Shown one piece after another: positions 34,973 through 45,948 of a stretch of DNA of 64,000 nt. Positions within the stretch are counted from its first letter, which is position 1. The number at the start of each line of letters is the position of its first letter. Origin of the DNA: Acorus gramineus (lineage: Eukaryota > Streptophyta > Magnoliopsida > Acorales > Acoraceae); NCBI GenBank assembly GCA_030737835.1, contig JAUJYN010000018.1, positions 1,798,001 to 1,862,000 of the forward strand. Direction: 5' to 3'. The notes under the pieces were generated by a model that saw only the letters and a program-made list of their open reading frames with translations, was not told where the DNA came from and ran no database searches. A program made the translations under genes and the position numbers.

Positions 34973-37475
34973 TGTCACGCCCCAAGCATCCCCGAGACGT
35001 GGCAATAATAAATATAATATCAGCTATCAATACCTGAGGTCAATAAGGACACCAACAACAATACACAAGGCGGCAAAGCAAGATAATGATAACTGACTGA
35101 AAAGCGGAACCATAATATATAACAATGTCTGTAAATCAAAAATATTATTACAGACCCGAATACACAATCAATGTCCTGTGGAAGCCAAGTCTAGACCAAA
35201 GAAAATACAACCTGTGCCACATGCACGATTTACAAAGCATAAAATGACTCTAGGAATGTTGACAGCCTCTCACACGCCACCCGCCGGCAGAACGCTCCAC
35301 GCCCATAAGACCACGCCACAGGAAGCTCTAGCTCCACGCCCAACACTGCCCCTGAAAAGAAACAGTATGCGAGGGGTGAGCTACAAGCTCAGTGAGTGGC
35401 TGGAAACCAATCACCATTCTACAGTTCAATACGAAATCGGTTCCCTTTTTCAAGGAAAAACATGGGTAGAAACCCAATGGATTAGTGCGCGCGCGTGACC
35501 AACCTCACCCCCACCCTCACTCCCAGAGGGAATCTTTTGGGACTTATGGGGAGAGACCATACTGTCGGACGAAGAGACCCGGATTTACTGGTCTAGAGAC
35601 CATGCCGTCGGTCAAAGAGACCCGGATTTACTGGTCTACTCAACACTACTGGATCATCTACATCTAGATAATCGCCCATCGATGTCCTTCAACATCCAAT
35701 CACGAGACCGGACCCAACATCTATGGGAACGGTCGAACAACGAATGGGTCACGAGGCGACGTGTCTTCGCCTCATCCACACCCTCACTCCTGAAAGGAGA
35801 CATCTTGGGACTTTGGGAGAGACTTAGACTGCTCTACACCCCTGGTCCACTGGTAGCCTCTCCCCGATCCGTAGCTTACCTGGTATACTCCCACGATCAG
35901 CACTGTCCGAACACATCGGAGGTACCTACAGATGGGAGCCCTCTGTCAGGATAGCCTGTCTAACGCCGGGGATGTCACTACACGGATCCAACGAAGGGGA
36001 GAACGATTCCACGCTCGCGACATCATTCATTAACCCTCTCCCGGGTAGTATCTACAACCCGATCTCCTCAACTCACCGCTCTTACCCTTGGTCCACCGGT
36101 AGCCTCTCCCCCCCCTCGTGGCCTCCGCCTAGTCCTCTGACAGGTATAGCCAACGCCAGGGAGTCCCTACATCGGATCCAAACAAAGGGGAGAACGATCC
36201 CATGTTTGCAAAGCGAAACCCAATGGAAAACAACCACTCTCGATACTCGCTCAGCGAGATATCACACACATGCATAACAACAACCAACACACTCACATTA
36301 ACCTCAAAGTAGTCATAGTCCCTAAACGGGAGTAACTACACAAGCTAGTGGGTCGTAACATCGCCGACCCACCCCACCCTCACCCTCACCCTTTAGGGGG
36401 GTGACATGGGCCTTTTGGGACTGACTAGACTGCTATTCACCCTTGGTCCACCGGTAGCCTCTCCCCGCTCCGTAGCTTACCTGGTATACTCCCACGATCA
36501 GCACAGTCTGATGCATCGGAGGTACCTACAGATGGGAGCCCTCTGTCAGGACAGCCTATCTAACGTCGGCGCTGTACTACACGGATCCAACGAAGGGAAG
36601 AGAACAGCCTACCCACACGCATGCGATCCTCTTGGATCCGTCGACAACGCTTCCTAACATTTCTAATGTCATGAATTCTCAAGAATTCCTCCAGGGCGCA
36701 TAACTAAGATGCGGGGAGACACATATTATAACAACGAGGTTATAATATTCTCTAAGGCATGCTAACAACAATATGCTCGCATTTGATTTAAATAAGTTAA
36801 ACTAAATGGGAACATGCATAGGTCGAGGCAAGGTGTCTAGGCATGCATAGGCCGCTATACATGATATAAGGGTGCATATCCCTAGCATACAAAGTCTAAG
36901 GTGGCATGGATACATCATATTGATCATGCATAGATCAAGGCTTTTAAGTACAGGACATGGTGTCCAGGCATGTACGGGCCTCAATACACGATATTTATCA
37001 CAAATATCAAAGGAGAAATGACCTAGTCGCCCTTTGACTAGAAATTCTGCGCAGGCTTCACTGGAACAGCCATAACTTCTTCAATATAGCTCTGAATTGC
37101 TCAATTCCAAGTCCGATGGAAAGCTAAGAAGATTATCTACAACTTTCATGTTCATACCAAGATCAAATAATCTCTCCAGCTATTCCGAAATTAGAGCTAA
37201 ACGTAGAGCAGGGCAGCTGCCAAAATTTCCATCCCCGGGGTATACTTGGAAAAATACCCATAACTTTTACTACAAGAATCCAGTTGATCTAATTCACTTC
37301 TGTGCGAAAGCTAACTCAAAACTGGACATCTCATAGTAAACTCATATTTAAACCTCTTCATCTTGGATTTTAACAAAATCAAATCCAAATACCAAATTGG
37401 AAATACATAACTTCTAGGAAAAAATTATGTACCCAAATTTTCAAACAGAGCGCTCCAAATGACACAGGCACAACA
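34973..37475 (-). repeat. 3' LTR of family B element, with 1.15-kb deletion
   Basis: 2503 bp, against 3657 bp for its partner LTR. Sequence passes directly from the equivalent of 42225 to the equivalent of 43375, at a shared GATA. The GC-rich block and splice-like sites are lost. Confidence 0.92.
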
Positions 37476-37492
37476 TCCTTCCCCCTTAGGAA
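37476..37492 (-). other. Polypurine tract of the family B element
   Basis: On the - strand CCTAAGGGGGAAGGA immediately precedes the 3' LTR. Confidence 0.85.
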
Positions 37493-37499
37493 ATTTAGT

Positions 37500-38640
37500 C
37501 CTCGAAATTTAAGGAAACCCAAAGGGAAGACCGAAAGTATCATGCATAGACCTTTTGCTCCCAAGTGGTCTTCGCACCGGACTGGCGCTACCAACACAAT
37601 ATAAATCTAGGAACGGTCTTAGCGTGGAGCCTCTTCTCATGCTTGTCCTTGACCTCGATCCACTGCTCCACGAATGACAAATCCACCTCGAGGATGAGGC
37701 GGTCGAACAGAATGACATGAGCAGGATCGTGGACATAACGCCTCGGCCATTGGACAAGGACGACGTCGTGGGCATGAGCCAGCTGTGGGGGAAAGGCTAC
37801 ATGATAAGCCACCTCCCCATCCACTCAATGACGAGAAATGGTCCCATTAAAGAGCAAACTCAGCTTGCCCCGAACATCGAAATAGAGGGTGCCCTTTAAC
37901 CAGGACACCTTCTTGAAAATATGGTCGCCAAACCCAAAGGTAAGCCCCTGGCGACAATGACCTGGGTATCCCTTCTGTCAGTTCTAGGAGGTGCAGATGT
38001 ACACACGAACCAACCTGGCCACCGCAAGGTCAAACAACTAACTTATGGCCCCTCCAACTGGCGCTCCTCAACCGTCCCAACACAAGGGAGGTATAAAACT
38101 GCGCCTGTAGAGTACCTTTCACAAATCCATCTGGGTGCTCGAATGGCAGTCGCTTCCAGGCATACCCTAACTAATGGGTGGTGCCTCACCCAACTGCCCT
38201 CATCATCGAGCACGCAGGCACTTAGCATGTCCTCCAAGGTCTGAATCGTCCTCTTTGTCTGGCTGTCCATCGACGATGAAACGCTATACTTAAATGGAGG
38301 CTCGCGCCAAAGGCTGCGCCACAACCTCAAAGTAACCCTCGCGTCTCAACCGAAAATAGCACCGACTGGAGTGCCATGAAGACGAACAATCGCGAAGGTG
38401 AAAACCCACGTCAAGGCGTCCAGAGACTCAATCAGTCAGGTTAGGGAGGGAAGCGCGGACTTAGTCAGTCGGTCAATGATCACCTAGACGGCGTCGTGAC
38501 CCGAACGTGACATTAACGAGTCTGCAACAATCCCTGATAACCCACTCCCACGTCCACTGAGGAATCTCGATGGACTGACGCTTTCCACTCAATGATGATT
38601 CTCGAACTTTGCCTGAGGGCATGCCAACCTGGGGAAACAA
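37500..38640 (-). pseudogene. Decayed integrase and C-terminal region of the family B element
   Basis: Pieces in several frames align with the intact integrase at 33799: IEIPQWTWEWV (38560), the DSQSERTIQTLEDML-type run near 38240-38275, and FPPQLAHAHDVV with YVHDPAHVI near 37720-37800. Many stops and frameshifts are present. The decayed integrase at 62995-64000 shares several of the same lesions. Confidence 0.88.
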
Positions 38641-38689
38641 GGTCACCCATATCACCTTTTTCATCACACCACAGCAATCTCAATGAAGA

Positions 38690-38965
38690 CTACCCCAAAG
38701 TAGTCTTCGGGAACCCAATAAAACTTTTGAGATCCATGCAGACATCCAGCGCATTCGTCAACCCCGACGGCAGTACTTAAAACTCGTAGTGCCTGAACGG
38801 TCACGAAAGGCCATCTACGGGATGTCCAACTCTCGGATCTCTAACTTGTGGTACCCTTGTGCGAAGATCGATCTAACAGCAGACACTCGCTCCCAGAGCT
38901 GGTCAAATAGATCATCGATTCGCGGCAAAGGTAATTGATCTTCAACCTCCACGGGGAGATCAAAA
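38690..38965 (-). pseudogene. Reverse transcriptase fragment of the family B element
   Basis: On the - strand the run PLPRIDDLFDQLWERV (about 38905-38955) and GYHKLEIRELDIP match the start of gypsy reverse transcriptase. LPSGLTNALDV (about 38735-38770) matches the FGLTNAP block. The YVDD region and RNase H are absent, so pol carries large deletions. Confidence 0.8.
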
Positions 38966-39654
38966 CAACACCACGAACAATTAAGTCCAGATTCTGCTCC
39001 TCGAGCATGGCTGGCGCTCATGATAACACTTACTCGCTTGGTAAGCTGCTCAACCGCACTTAATCCACAAGACACGCAATAAGGGGTCGTCGAACCTCGA
39101 CAATGCCTATGCGATGTCATCTATCTGATAGGGCGGTTGAGTCCCATCACGAACGCTAGCATCGCGTCTCCTTATTTGCGACCAATGTAGGGCAAAACGC
39201 GACAGTATCCACAACTGTGCTTCACATGCCACCAGAGATAAATTGCTGATCTACAACCATTGGAACTCCAGCATCCTGCACTCCATGGGCAGATTCATCA
39301 CGGGGAGTCCACGCTCTCGACATCATTTAGCAGCACTCTCCCGGTGTGGCCTCTACCTGGTAGCCTCCCAAGCCTACTATCTCTGCCATATGGGCGCACC
39401 AACAAGCATAGCATCTGGGAGCACCTCACAGGGCTCTGGCCTCAACCGGGCAGCTACAACGCACCATGATATATCGAAGCGACTCCAGATGCCACTATGG
39501 AACCCTGTCCACTAGCGATCGCCCACTGAGCTGCAATAGGACGCACCCAATCCCGATCGTACGCATCACCACTCGCTACAGCACCTTCCAAGTGAGAGGG
39601 AAAAATCCACCATCAATTTGATGCTTCTAAGGTAGTCCTTGACTGGGAAAAGAA
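38966..39654 (-). other. Degenerate internal sequence of the family B element
   Basis: Probably the protease or gag-pol linker. No intact motif is readable. Confidence 0.4.
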
Positions 39655-39770
39655 ACCTTGGCAGGGCACCATGAGGTCCCGATATAGGATATCCCGACAA
39701 CCAAACAAGGAACACGGAGTACCCTAGCCCGGGTCTCAACGCTGACCCTGCAAGGCCCCTTAATCCTGAG
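39655..39770. repeat. Dispersed cassette, copy 1 (inside family B element)
   Basis: Contains CCGACAACCAAACAAGGAAC followed by ACGGAGTACCCTA and GGGTCTCAACG. It occurs twice more at 54420-54520 and 54595-54700, in a family A LTR. Confidence 0.85.
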
Positions 39771-40180
39771 TAGGAAGTCTAGAAGAAGACATCATCCCTT
39801 AATGAGCAATATGCCACATCCTCAACACTTTACACTGGCGCCGCACGCGAACTCCATGGTTACCAGCGATACCGATACACGGGGAAGAAGCTCCATTATC
39901 GAGACGCAATCCATACCTTAGAAATTGCAACCAATTCATCACTATCACACTACTGGGCATAAATCTCCTACCCAAACCTTAATCCCGCACAAGAGATCTA
40001 ACAACTGACCCTAACCAGTCGACCTAGTCGACAACTTAAGGGTGGGTCCAGGGGGTCACGTCCACGTCAACGGATGCGAGAAGGCATGTCAGCAACCTAA
40101 GATAACCTCTAACACAAGAGGACTCGGATGACGATCCTATGACTCATCACCTATACGACTAGACTTAGGCTCTAACAGGA
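39771..40180 (-). pseudogene. Remnant of gag start and leader, family B element
   Basis: On the - strand an ATGCCTTCTCGCATCCGT run near 40072-40090 corresponds to the MPPRRGMRG start of the family A gag. Stops follow immediately. It lies between the primer site and the cassette. Confidence 0.55.
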
Positions 40181-40199
40181 CCAGGCTCTGATACCAACT
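40181..40199 (-). other. Primer-binding site, initiator tRNA-Met type (- strand)
   Basis: On the - strand TTGGTATCAGAGCCTGG lies 4-7 nt after the 5' LTR end. Confidence 0.92.
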
Positions 40200-42469
40200 T
40201 TGTTGTCACGCCTCAGGCATCCCCGAGACGTGGCAATAATAAATATATATCATCTATCAATACCTGAGGTCAATAAGGACACCAACAACAATACACAAGG
40301 CGGCAAAGCAAGATAATGATAACTGACTGAAAAGCAGAAGCATAATATATAACAATGTCTGTAAATCAAAAACATTATTACAGACCCGAATACACAATCA
40401 ATGTCCTGTGGAAGCCAAGTCTAGACCAAAGAAAATACAACCTGTGCCACATGCACGATTTACAAAGCATAAAATGACTCTAGGAATGCTGACAACCTCT
40501 CACACGCCACTCGCCGATAGAACGCTCCACGCCCATAAGACCACGCCACAGGAAACTCCAGCTCCACGCCCAACACTGCCCCTGAAAAGAAACAGTATGC
40601 GAGGGGTGAGCTACAAGCTCAGTGAGTGGCTGGAAACCAATCACCATTCTACAGTTCAATACATAATCAGTTCCCTTTTTCAAGGAAAAACATGGGTACA
40701 AACCCAATGGATCACTGGGTATTGCGGCGGCGCGACCAACCTCACCCGCACCCTCACTCCCGGAGGGAGACTCTTGGGACTTTTGGGGAGAGACCATACC
40801 GTCGGTCGATGAGACCTGGATTTACTGGTCTAGAGACCATGCCGTCGGTCGAAGAGACCCGGATTTACTGGTCTACTCAACACTACTGGATCATCTACAT
40901 CTAGATAATCGCCCATCGATGTCCTTCAACATCCATCACGAGACCAGACCCAACATCTATGGGAACGGTCGAACAACGAATGGGTCACGAGGCGACGCGT
41001 CTTCGCCTCATCCACACCCTCACTCCTGAAAGGAGACATCTTGGGACTTTGGGAGAGACTTAGACTGCTCTACACCCCTGGTCCACCAGTAGCCTCTCCC
41101 CGCTCTGTAGCTTACCTGGTATACTCCCACGATCAGCACTGTCCGAACACATCGGAGGTACCCACAGATGGGAGCCCTCTGTCAGGATAGCCTATCTAAC
41201 GCCGGGGATGTCACTACACAGATCCAACGAAGGGGAGAACGATTTCCACGCTCGCGACATCATTCGTTAACCCTCTCCCGGGTAGTATCTACAACCCGAT
41301 CTCCTCAACTCACCGCTCTTACCCTTGGTCCACCGGTAGCCTCTCCCACCCTCGTGGCCTCCGCCTAGTCCTCTGACAGGTATAGCCAATGCCGGGGAGT
41401 CCCTACATTGGATCCAAACGAAGGGGAGAACGATCCCATGTTCGCAAAGCAAAACCCAATGGAAAACAACCACTCTCGATACTCGCTCATCGAGATATCA
41501 CACACATGCATAACAACAACCAACACACTCACATTAACCTCAAAGTAGTCATAGTCCCTAAACGGGAGTAACTACACAAGCTAGTGGGTCGTAACATCAC
41601 CGACCCACCCCACCCTCACCCTTTAGGGGGTGACATGGGCCTTTTGGGACTGACTAGACTGCTATTCACCCTTGGTCCACCGGTAGCCTCTCCCCGCTCC
41701 GTAGCTTACCTGGTATACTCCCACGATCAGCACAGTCCGATGCATCGGAGGTACCTACAGATGGGAGCCCTCTGTCAGGACAGCCTATCTAACGCCGGGG
41801 CTGTACTACACGGATCCAACGAAGGGAAGAGAACAGCCTACCCACACGCATGCGATCCTCTTGGATCCGTCGACAACGCTTCCTAACATTTCTAATGTCA
41901 TGAATTCACAAGAATTCCTCCAAGGCGCATAACTAAGATGCGGGGAGACACATATTATAACAACGAGGTTATAATATTCTCTAAGGCATGCTAACAACAA
42001 TATGCTCGCATTTGATTTAAATAAAGTAAATTAAATGGGAACATGCATAGGTCGAGGCAAGGTGTCTAGGCATGCATAGGCCTCTATACATGATATAAGG
42101 GTGCATATCCCTAGCATACAAAGTCTAAGGTGGCATGGATACATCATATTGATCATGCATAGATCAAGGCTTTTAAGTACAAGACATGGTGTCCAGGCAT
42201 GTACGGGCCTCTATACACGATACATGGATGTATATCCCTAGCATGCAAAACATCTACATATTAGTTAGGGGTCCCCATCGATGCGCGACGTGCGTCTACG
42301 CGGGTCGAGCGCATCCCTAGAGAGGGGGGGGGGATTGGAATCGAACCACTCACCTTACGACCCGGGACCTCGCGCATCCCATCCGACGAGATCTGCAAGG
42401 TAGGGGCATCCAACTGGTGAGAATCAACACAATTTACACAAAGAAATCATTAGAAATACCCCATACTCG

Positions 42470-42910
42470 GACAAGCATGCATACGGGGTCGCACGCACGT
42501 ACGCACGCGAGTCCGAGTGCCCCGACACCTACCCGAACCCTCGGGCAGCCACACGCATGGCCCCCCGCACGTGCACGCACGCACGCACCATCGGCGCACT
42601 GCCGCGCGCCTGCCCGCGCGCCCAGACGCGCTCCTGCACGCGCGCGCGCGCTCGCGAGCACCGCGCGTCCAGCCCGCGCCCCTCGCGCAGCACCCCGCGG
42701 ACACGCACGCACGCGCGCGCACTGGTCCCCAGCCCCGCGCCCAGGCGCATACCCGGGCCCCTGCCCGCGCGCCCGCGTGCACTCGCGCGCACTCCCGCAC
42801 GCACCCCCGCTCACGCCTGCATCCGCGCGCACCCGCGAGCACTCCAGCGCGCCCGCGCGCGTCTGCGCGCCTACCAGAGCCTACCAGACTGTGCCCAGCG
42901 CGCGCCCAGC
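42470..42910. repeat. CpG-rich GC-alternating block of family B LTR
   Basis: Rich in CGCGCGC, CGCACGCAC and GCGCGCAC, including CGCGCGCGCGCTCGCG near 42640-42655. It is the family B counterpart of the family A blocks. Confidence 0.85.
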
Positions 42911-43340
42911 CCATCCCAACCTAATTTTAACCCTTCCCAACCCCTCACACACACCCCTAACCCATCTACCTAGCATGTATGACCATCCCAACATCCCCTT
43001 AAGCCAAAAAATCAAGAAAAGGACGGGAAAGGCTCACCTTGGAGGGGGAACGAAACGGGGAGGTTCGGGGCCCTCGACGCACCCGCGACCACCTCAACCG
43101 CCACAACCACTACCACCACCTCCTCAGCCTCTCCTCAGCCTCCTCTTCAGCTGAAAATCAGGGGGGGAAACCATGCAAGGGAGCTTGAGAGAGAGGGGAA
43201 ACAACCAACATCAACCAAACCTACCTTCTCTTCTTCCTTCACCTCCTCCTTCTCTTTGTGTCATTTAAGCAAACACTTGGTGGGGGGTTTGAAAAGAGAG
43301 AATGAGAGCAAAAAGAGCTTGTCGTGGGGTTTTGGTAGGG

Positions 43341-43374
<34 letters not shown>
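43341..43374. repeat. GA microsatellite
   Basis: About 14 GA units, ending GAAAGAGATATTT, at the right breakpoint of the deletion seen in the partner LTR. Confidence 0.95.
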
Positions 43375-43860
43375 TATTTATCACAAATATCTAAGGAGAA
43401 ATGACCTAGTCGCCCTTTGACCAGAAATTCTGCGCAAGCTTCACTGGAACAGCCATAACTTCTTCAATATAGCTCCGAATTGCTCAATTCCAAGTCCGTT
43501 GGAAAGCTAAGAAGATTATCTACAACTTTCATGTTCATGCCAAGATCAAATAATCTCTCCAGCTATTCCGAAATTAGAGCTAAACATAGAGCAGGGCTGC
43601 TGCCAGAATTTCCATCCCCGGGGTATACTTGGAAAAATACCCATAACTTTTACTACAAGAATCCAGTTGATCTAATTGCACTTCTGCACGAAAGCTAACT
43701 CAAAACTGGACATCTCATAGTAAACTCATATTTAAACCTCTTCATCTTGGATTTTAACAAAATCAAATCCAAATACCAAATCGGGAATACATAACTTCTA
43801 AGAAAAAAATTATGTACCCAAATTTTCAAACAGAGCGCTCCAAATGACACAGGCACAACA

Positions 43861-45948
43861 TTAATAACGGGCACTTGCCTAATATTCCCTTGTGATAAGA
43901 CTCGAGGGCGTGGTAATGGGGCAAAGCTATAACCAACTTCAAGAGATGATGATCTCTCTCTCGCCCTCTCCCTCTACACGAACTGAGTAAGTAGATGCGA
44001 TTTCCTACTCGACTCGGGTTCGTTTGGAATATTGGCATGCACCTGTTAGTGCGTGAGATCGCGCTTGACCCTTCCCCATTAAGGGGTGATATCCAACGCA
44101 TGCTTAAGTTATGCCTTGTGTGCTTATGTGATTAATGGCCATGTATGCATGTTGTATGATTTATTGTTTATGATGTAAATCCATGTTAGGGAGTATCCCT
44201 ATAATTATTTGATAGGTTATCGTGCATGTAGTTCATGTACATAACTAAGATATAATTCTCCTGGATATATATATGCGCATGTTAAAACTGATTAGGCCTA
44301 TCTGAAATAGGCGTGGGTATGACCCGTTGTCGGGTTGTACCTTATTAGTTAGAGCGCTAGCAATGTAATCGCCCCCGTGCATCCAAGCGATGCACTCATT
44401 TGGAATTTAGGAGAATTCATTATCTTATCGGTTTTGTTAAGCCGGTAGTTGTGGCATTAAGCTAGGCCTACCCGTGCTAGGCGTGTATATGAACCGCCTG
44501 TTGGGTTATGAGCCTTGGGATTATTTCTACGTGAGAGCAGAGGCAACCCCCTTGTGTCCGAGCGACGCAACCGTGTGGGAGTACAATAGTATTCGATATC
44601 ATCGATATGTGATTATCGAGAGTAGTTGTTTTTCCATTGGGTTCGCTTTGCGAACATGGAGTGTTTCCTCCCAATGTCGTCCGTGTTGAAGTGGCCCGGG
44701 TTGTAGCTGTCCTGACAGAGGGCCCCCACCTGTAGGTACTATCGATGCATGCGGCAAGATGTACTAATCATGGGGGTATACCAGGTAGAGGCTACCCGGG
44801 AGAGGGCTAACGAATGATATTGTGAGCGTGGAATCGTTCTCCCCTTCGTTGGATCCGTGTAGGAACTCCCCGGCGTTGGAAAAGCTTTCCTGACAGAGGG
44901 CTCCCATCCATAGGTACTACCGATGCGTTCGGGAGCATACTGATCGTGGGATTATGCCAGGTAGAGACTACCCGGGGAAAGGGCAACCGGTGGACCAAGG
45001 GTGTAGAGGAGTCTAATCTCTCCAAAAGTCCTATGTCACCTCTAAAGGGTGAGGGTGAGGATGAAGTGAAGACACGTCGCCGCGTGACCCATTCGTTGTT
45101 CGTCGTTTCCATAGTTTTTGGGTCCGGTTTTACGTATCAATGTTCAAAGACATCGTTGGGTAGTTATCTCCATGTAGATGATCTAGTAGTGTTGTGTAGA
45201 CTAGTAATTCTGGGTCTCTTTGACCAACGGTATGGTCTCTCCCCAAGAGTCCCAAGAGTCTCCCTCCAGGAGTGAGGATGAGGGTGAGGTTGGTGATCCA
45301 GTAGTGTTGTGTGGACCAGTAATTCCGCGTCTCTTCGACCAACGGTATGGTCTCTCCCCAAAAGTCCCAAGAGTCTTCCTCCGGGAGTGAGGGTGAGGGT
45401 GAGGTTGGTCGCGCCGCCGCGTGACCCTGTTATCCATTGGGTTTCCACCTATGTTTTTCTTGAAAGAAAATTGCTTTAATATTGAACTGTTGTATTGGTG
45501 ATTGGTTTCCAGCCACTCACTGAGCTTGTAGCTCACCCCTCGCTTACTGTTTCTTTTCAGGGGCAGTGTTGGGCGTGGAGCTGGAGCTTCCCTGTGGCGT
45601 GGTCTTATGAGCGTGGAGCGTTCTTTCGACGGGTGGCGAGTTCGAGGCTGTCAGCAGTCCTAGAGTCATTTTATGTATTGTAAATCGTGCATGTGGCACA
45701 GGTTGTATTTTATTTGGACTAGACTTGGCTCTCATAGGACAGTGATTGTGTATTCGAGTCTGTAATAATGTTTTTAGTTTACAGACATTGTTGATATCTT
45801 ATGCTTCCGCTTTTCAGTTGAGTTATCAGTTATCATTGGTTTTCTAGCTTGTGTATTGTTTATTGGAGTCATTATTGATCTCTTGTACTTGATAGCTGAT
45901 ACTTTATATATTGCCACGTCTCGGGGACGGTCGCCCTGGGGCGTGACA
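43861..45948 (+). mobile_element. Right piece of the split family B LTR
   Basis: Continues the LTR of 34896-34972, starting with the target duplication TTAAT and ending GGGGCGTGACA. It contains two copies of a module of about 170 bp (44695-44830 and 44865-45000, each with CCTGACAGAGGGC) and two copies of a module with CGACCAACGGTATGGTCTC (about 45215-45290 and 45330-45410). A CTTTTCAG acceptor-like site ends at 45560. Confidence 0.9.

Larger units (their letters stand above)
34973..43860 (-). mobile_element. Family B gypsy element, complete ends, degenerate inside
   Basis: 8888 bp with two LTRs in - orientation, a polypurine tract inside the left (3') LTR and a tRNA-Met primer site inside the right (5') LTR. 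It is flanked by TTAAT at 34968-34972 and 43861-43865. The uninterrupted target survives at 59259-59275, which confirms the insertion. The internal part is only 2.7 kb and holds fragments of gag, reverse transcriptase and integrase full of stops. It could move only with proteins from another element. Confidence 0.93.
40204..43860 (-). repeat. 5' LTR of family B element (3657 bp)
   Basis: Left edge TGTCACGCC, right edge AGGCACAACA. It carries the GC-rich block (42470-42910) and splice-like sites: - strand acceptor beside 42393, segment 42354-42392, then GTGAG. It also has a GA microsatellite and near-duplicate modules containing CCTGACAGAGGGCTCCCATC. Confidence 0.93.
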
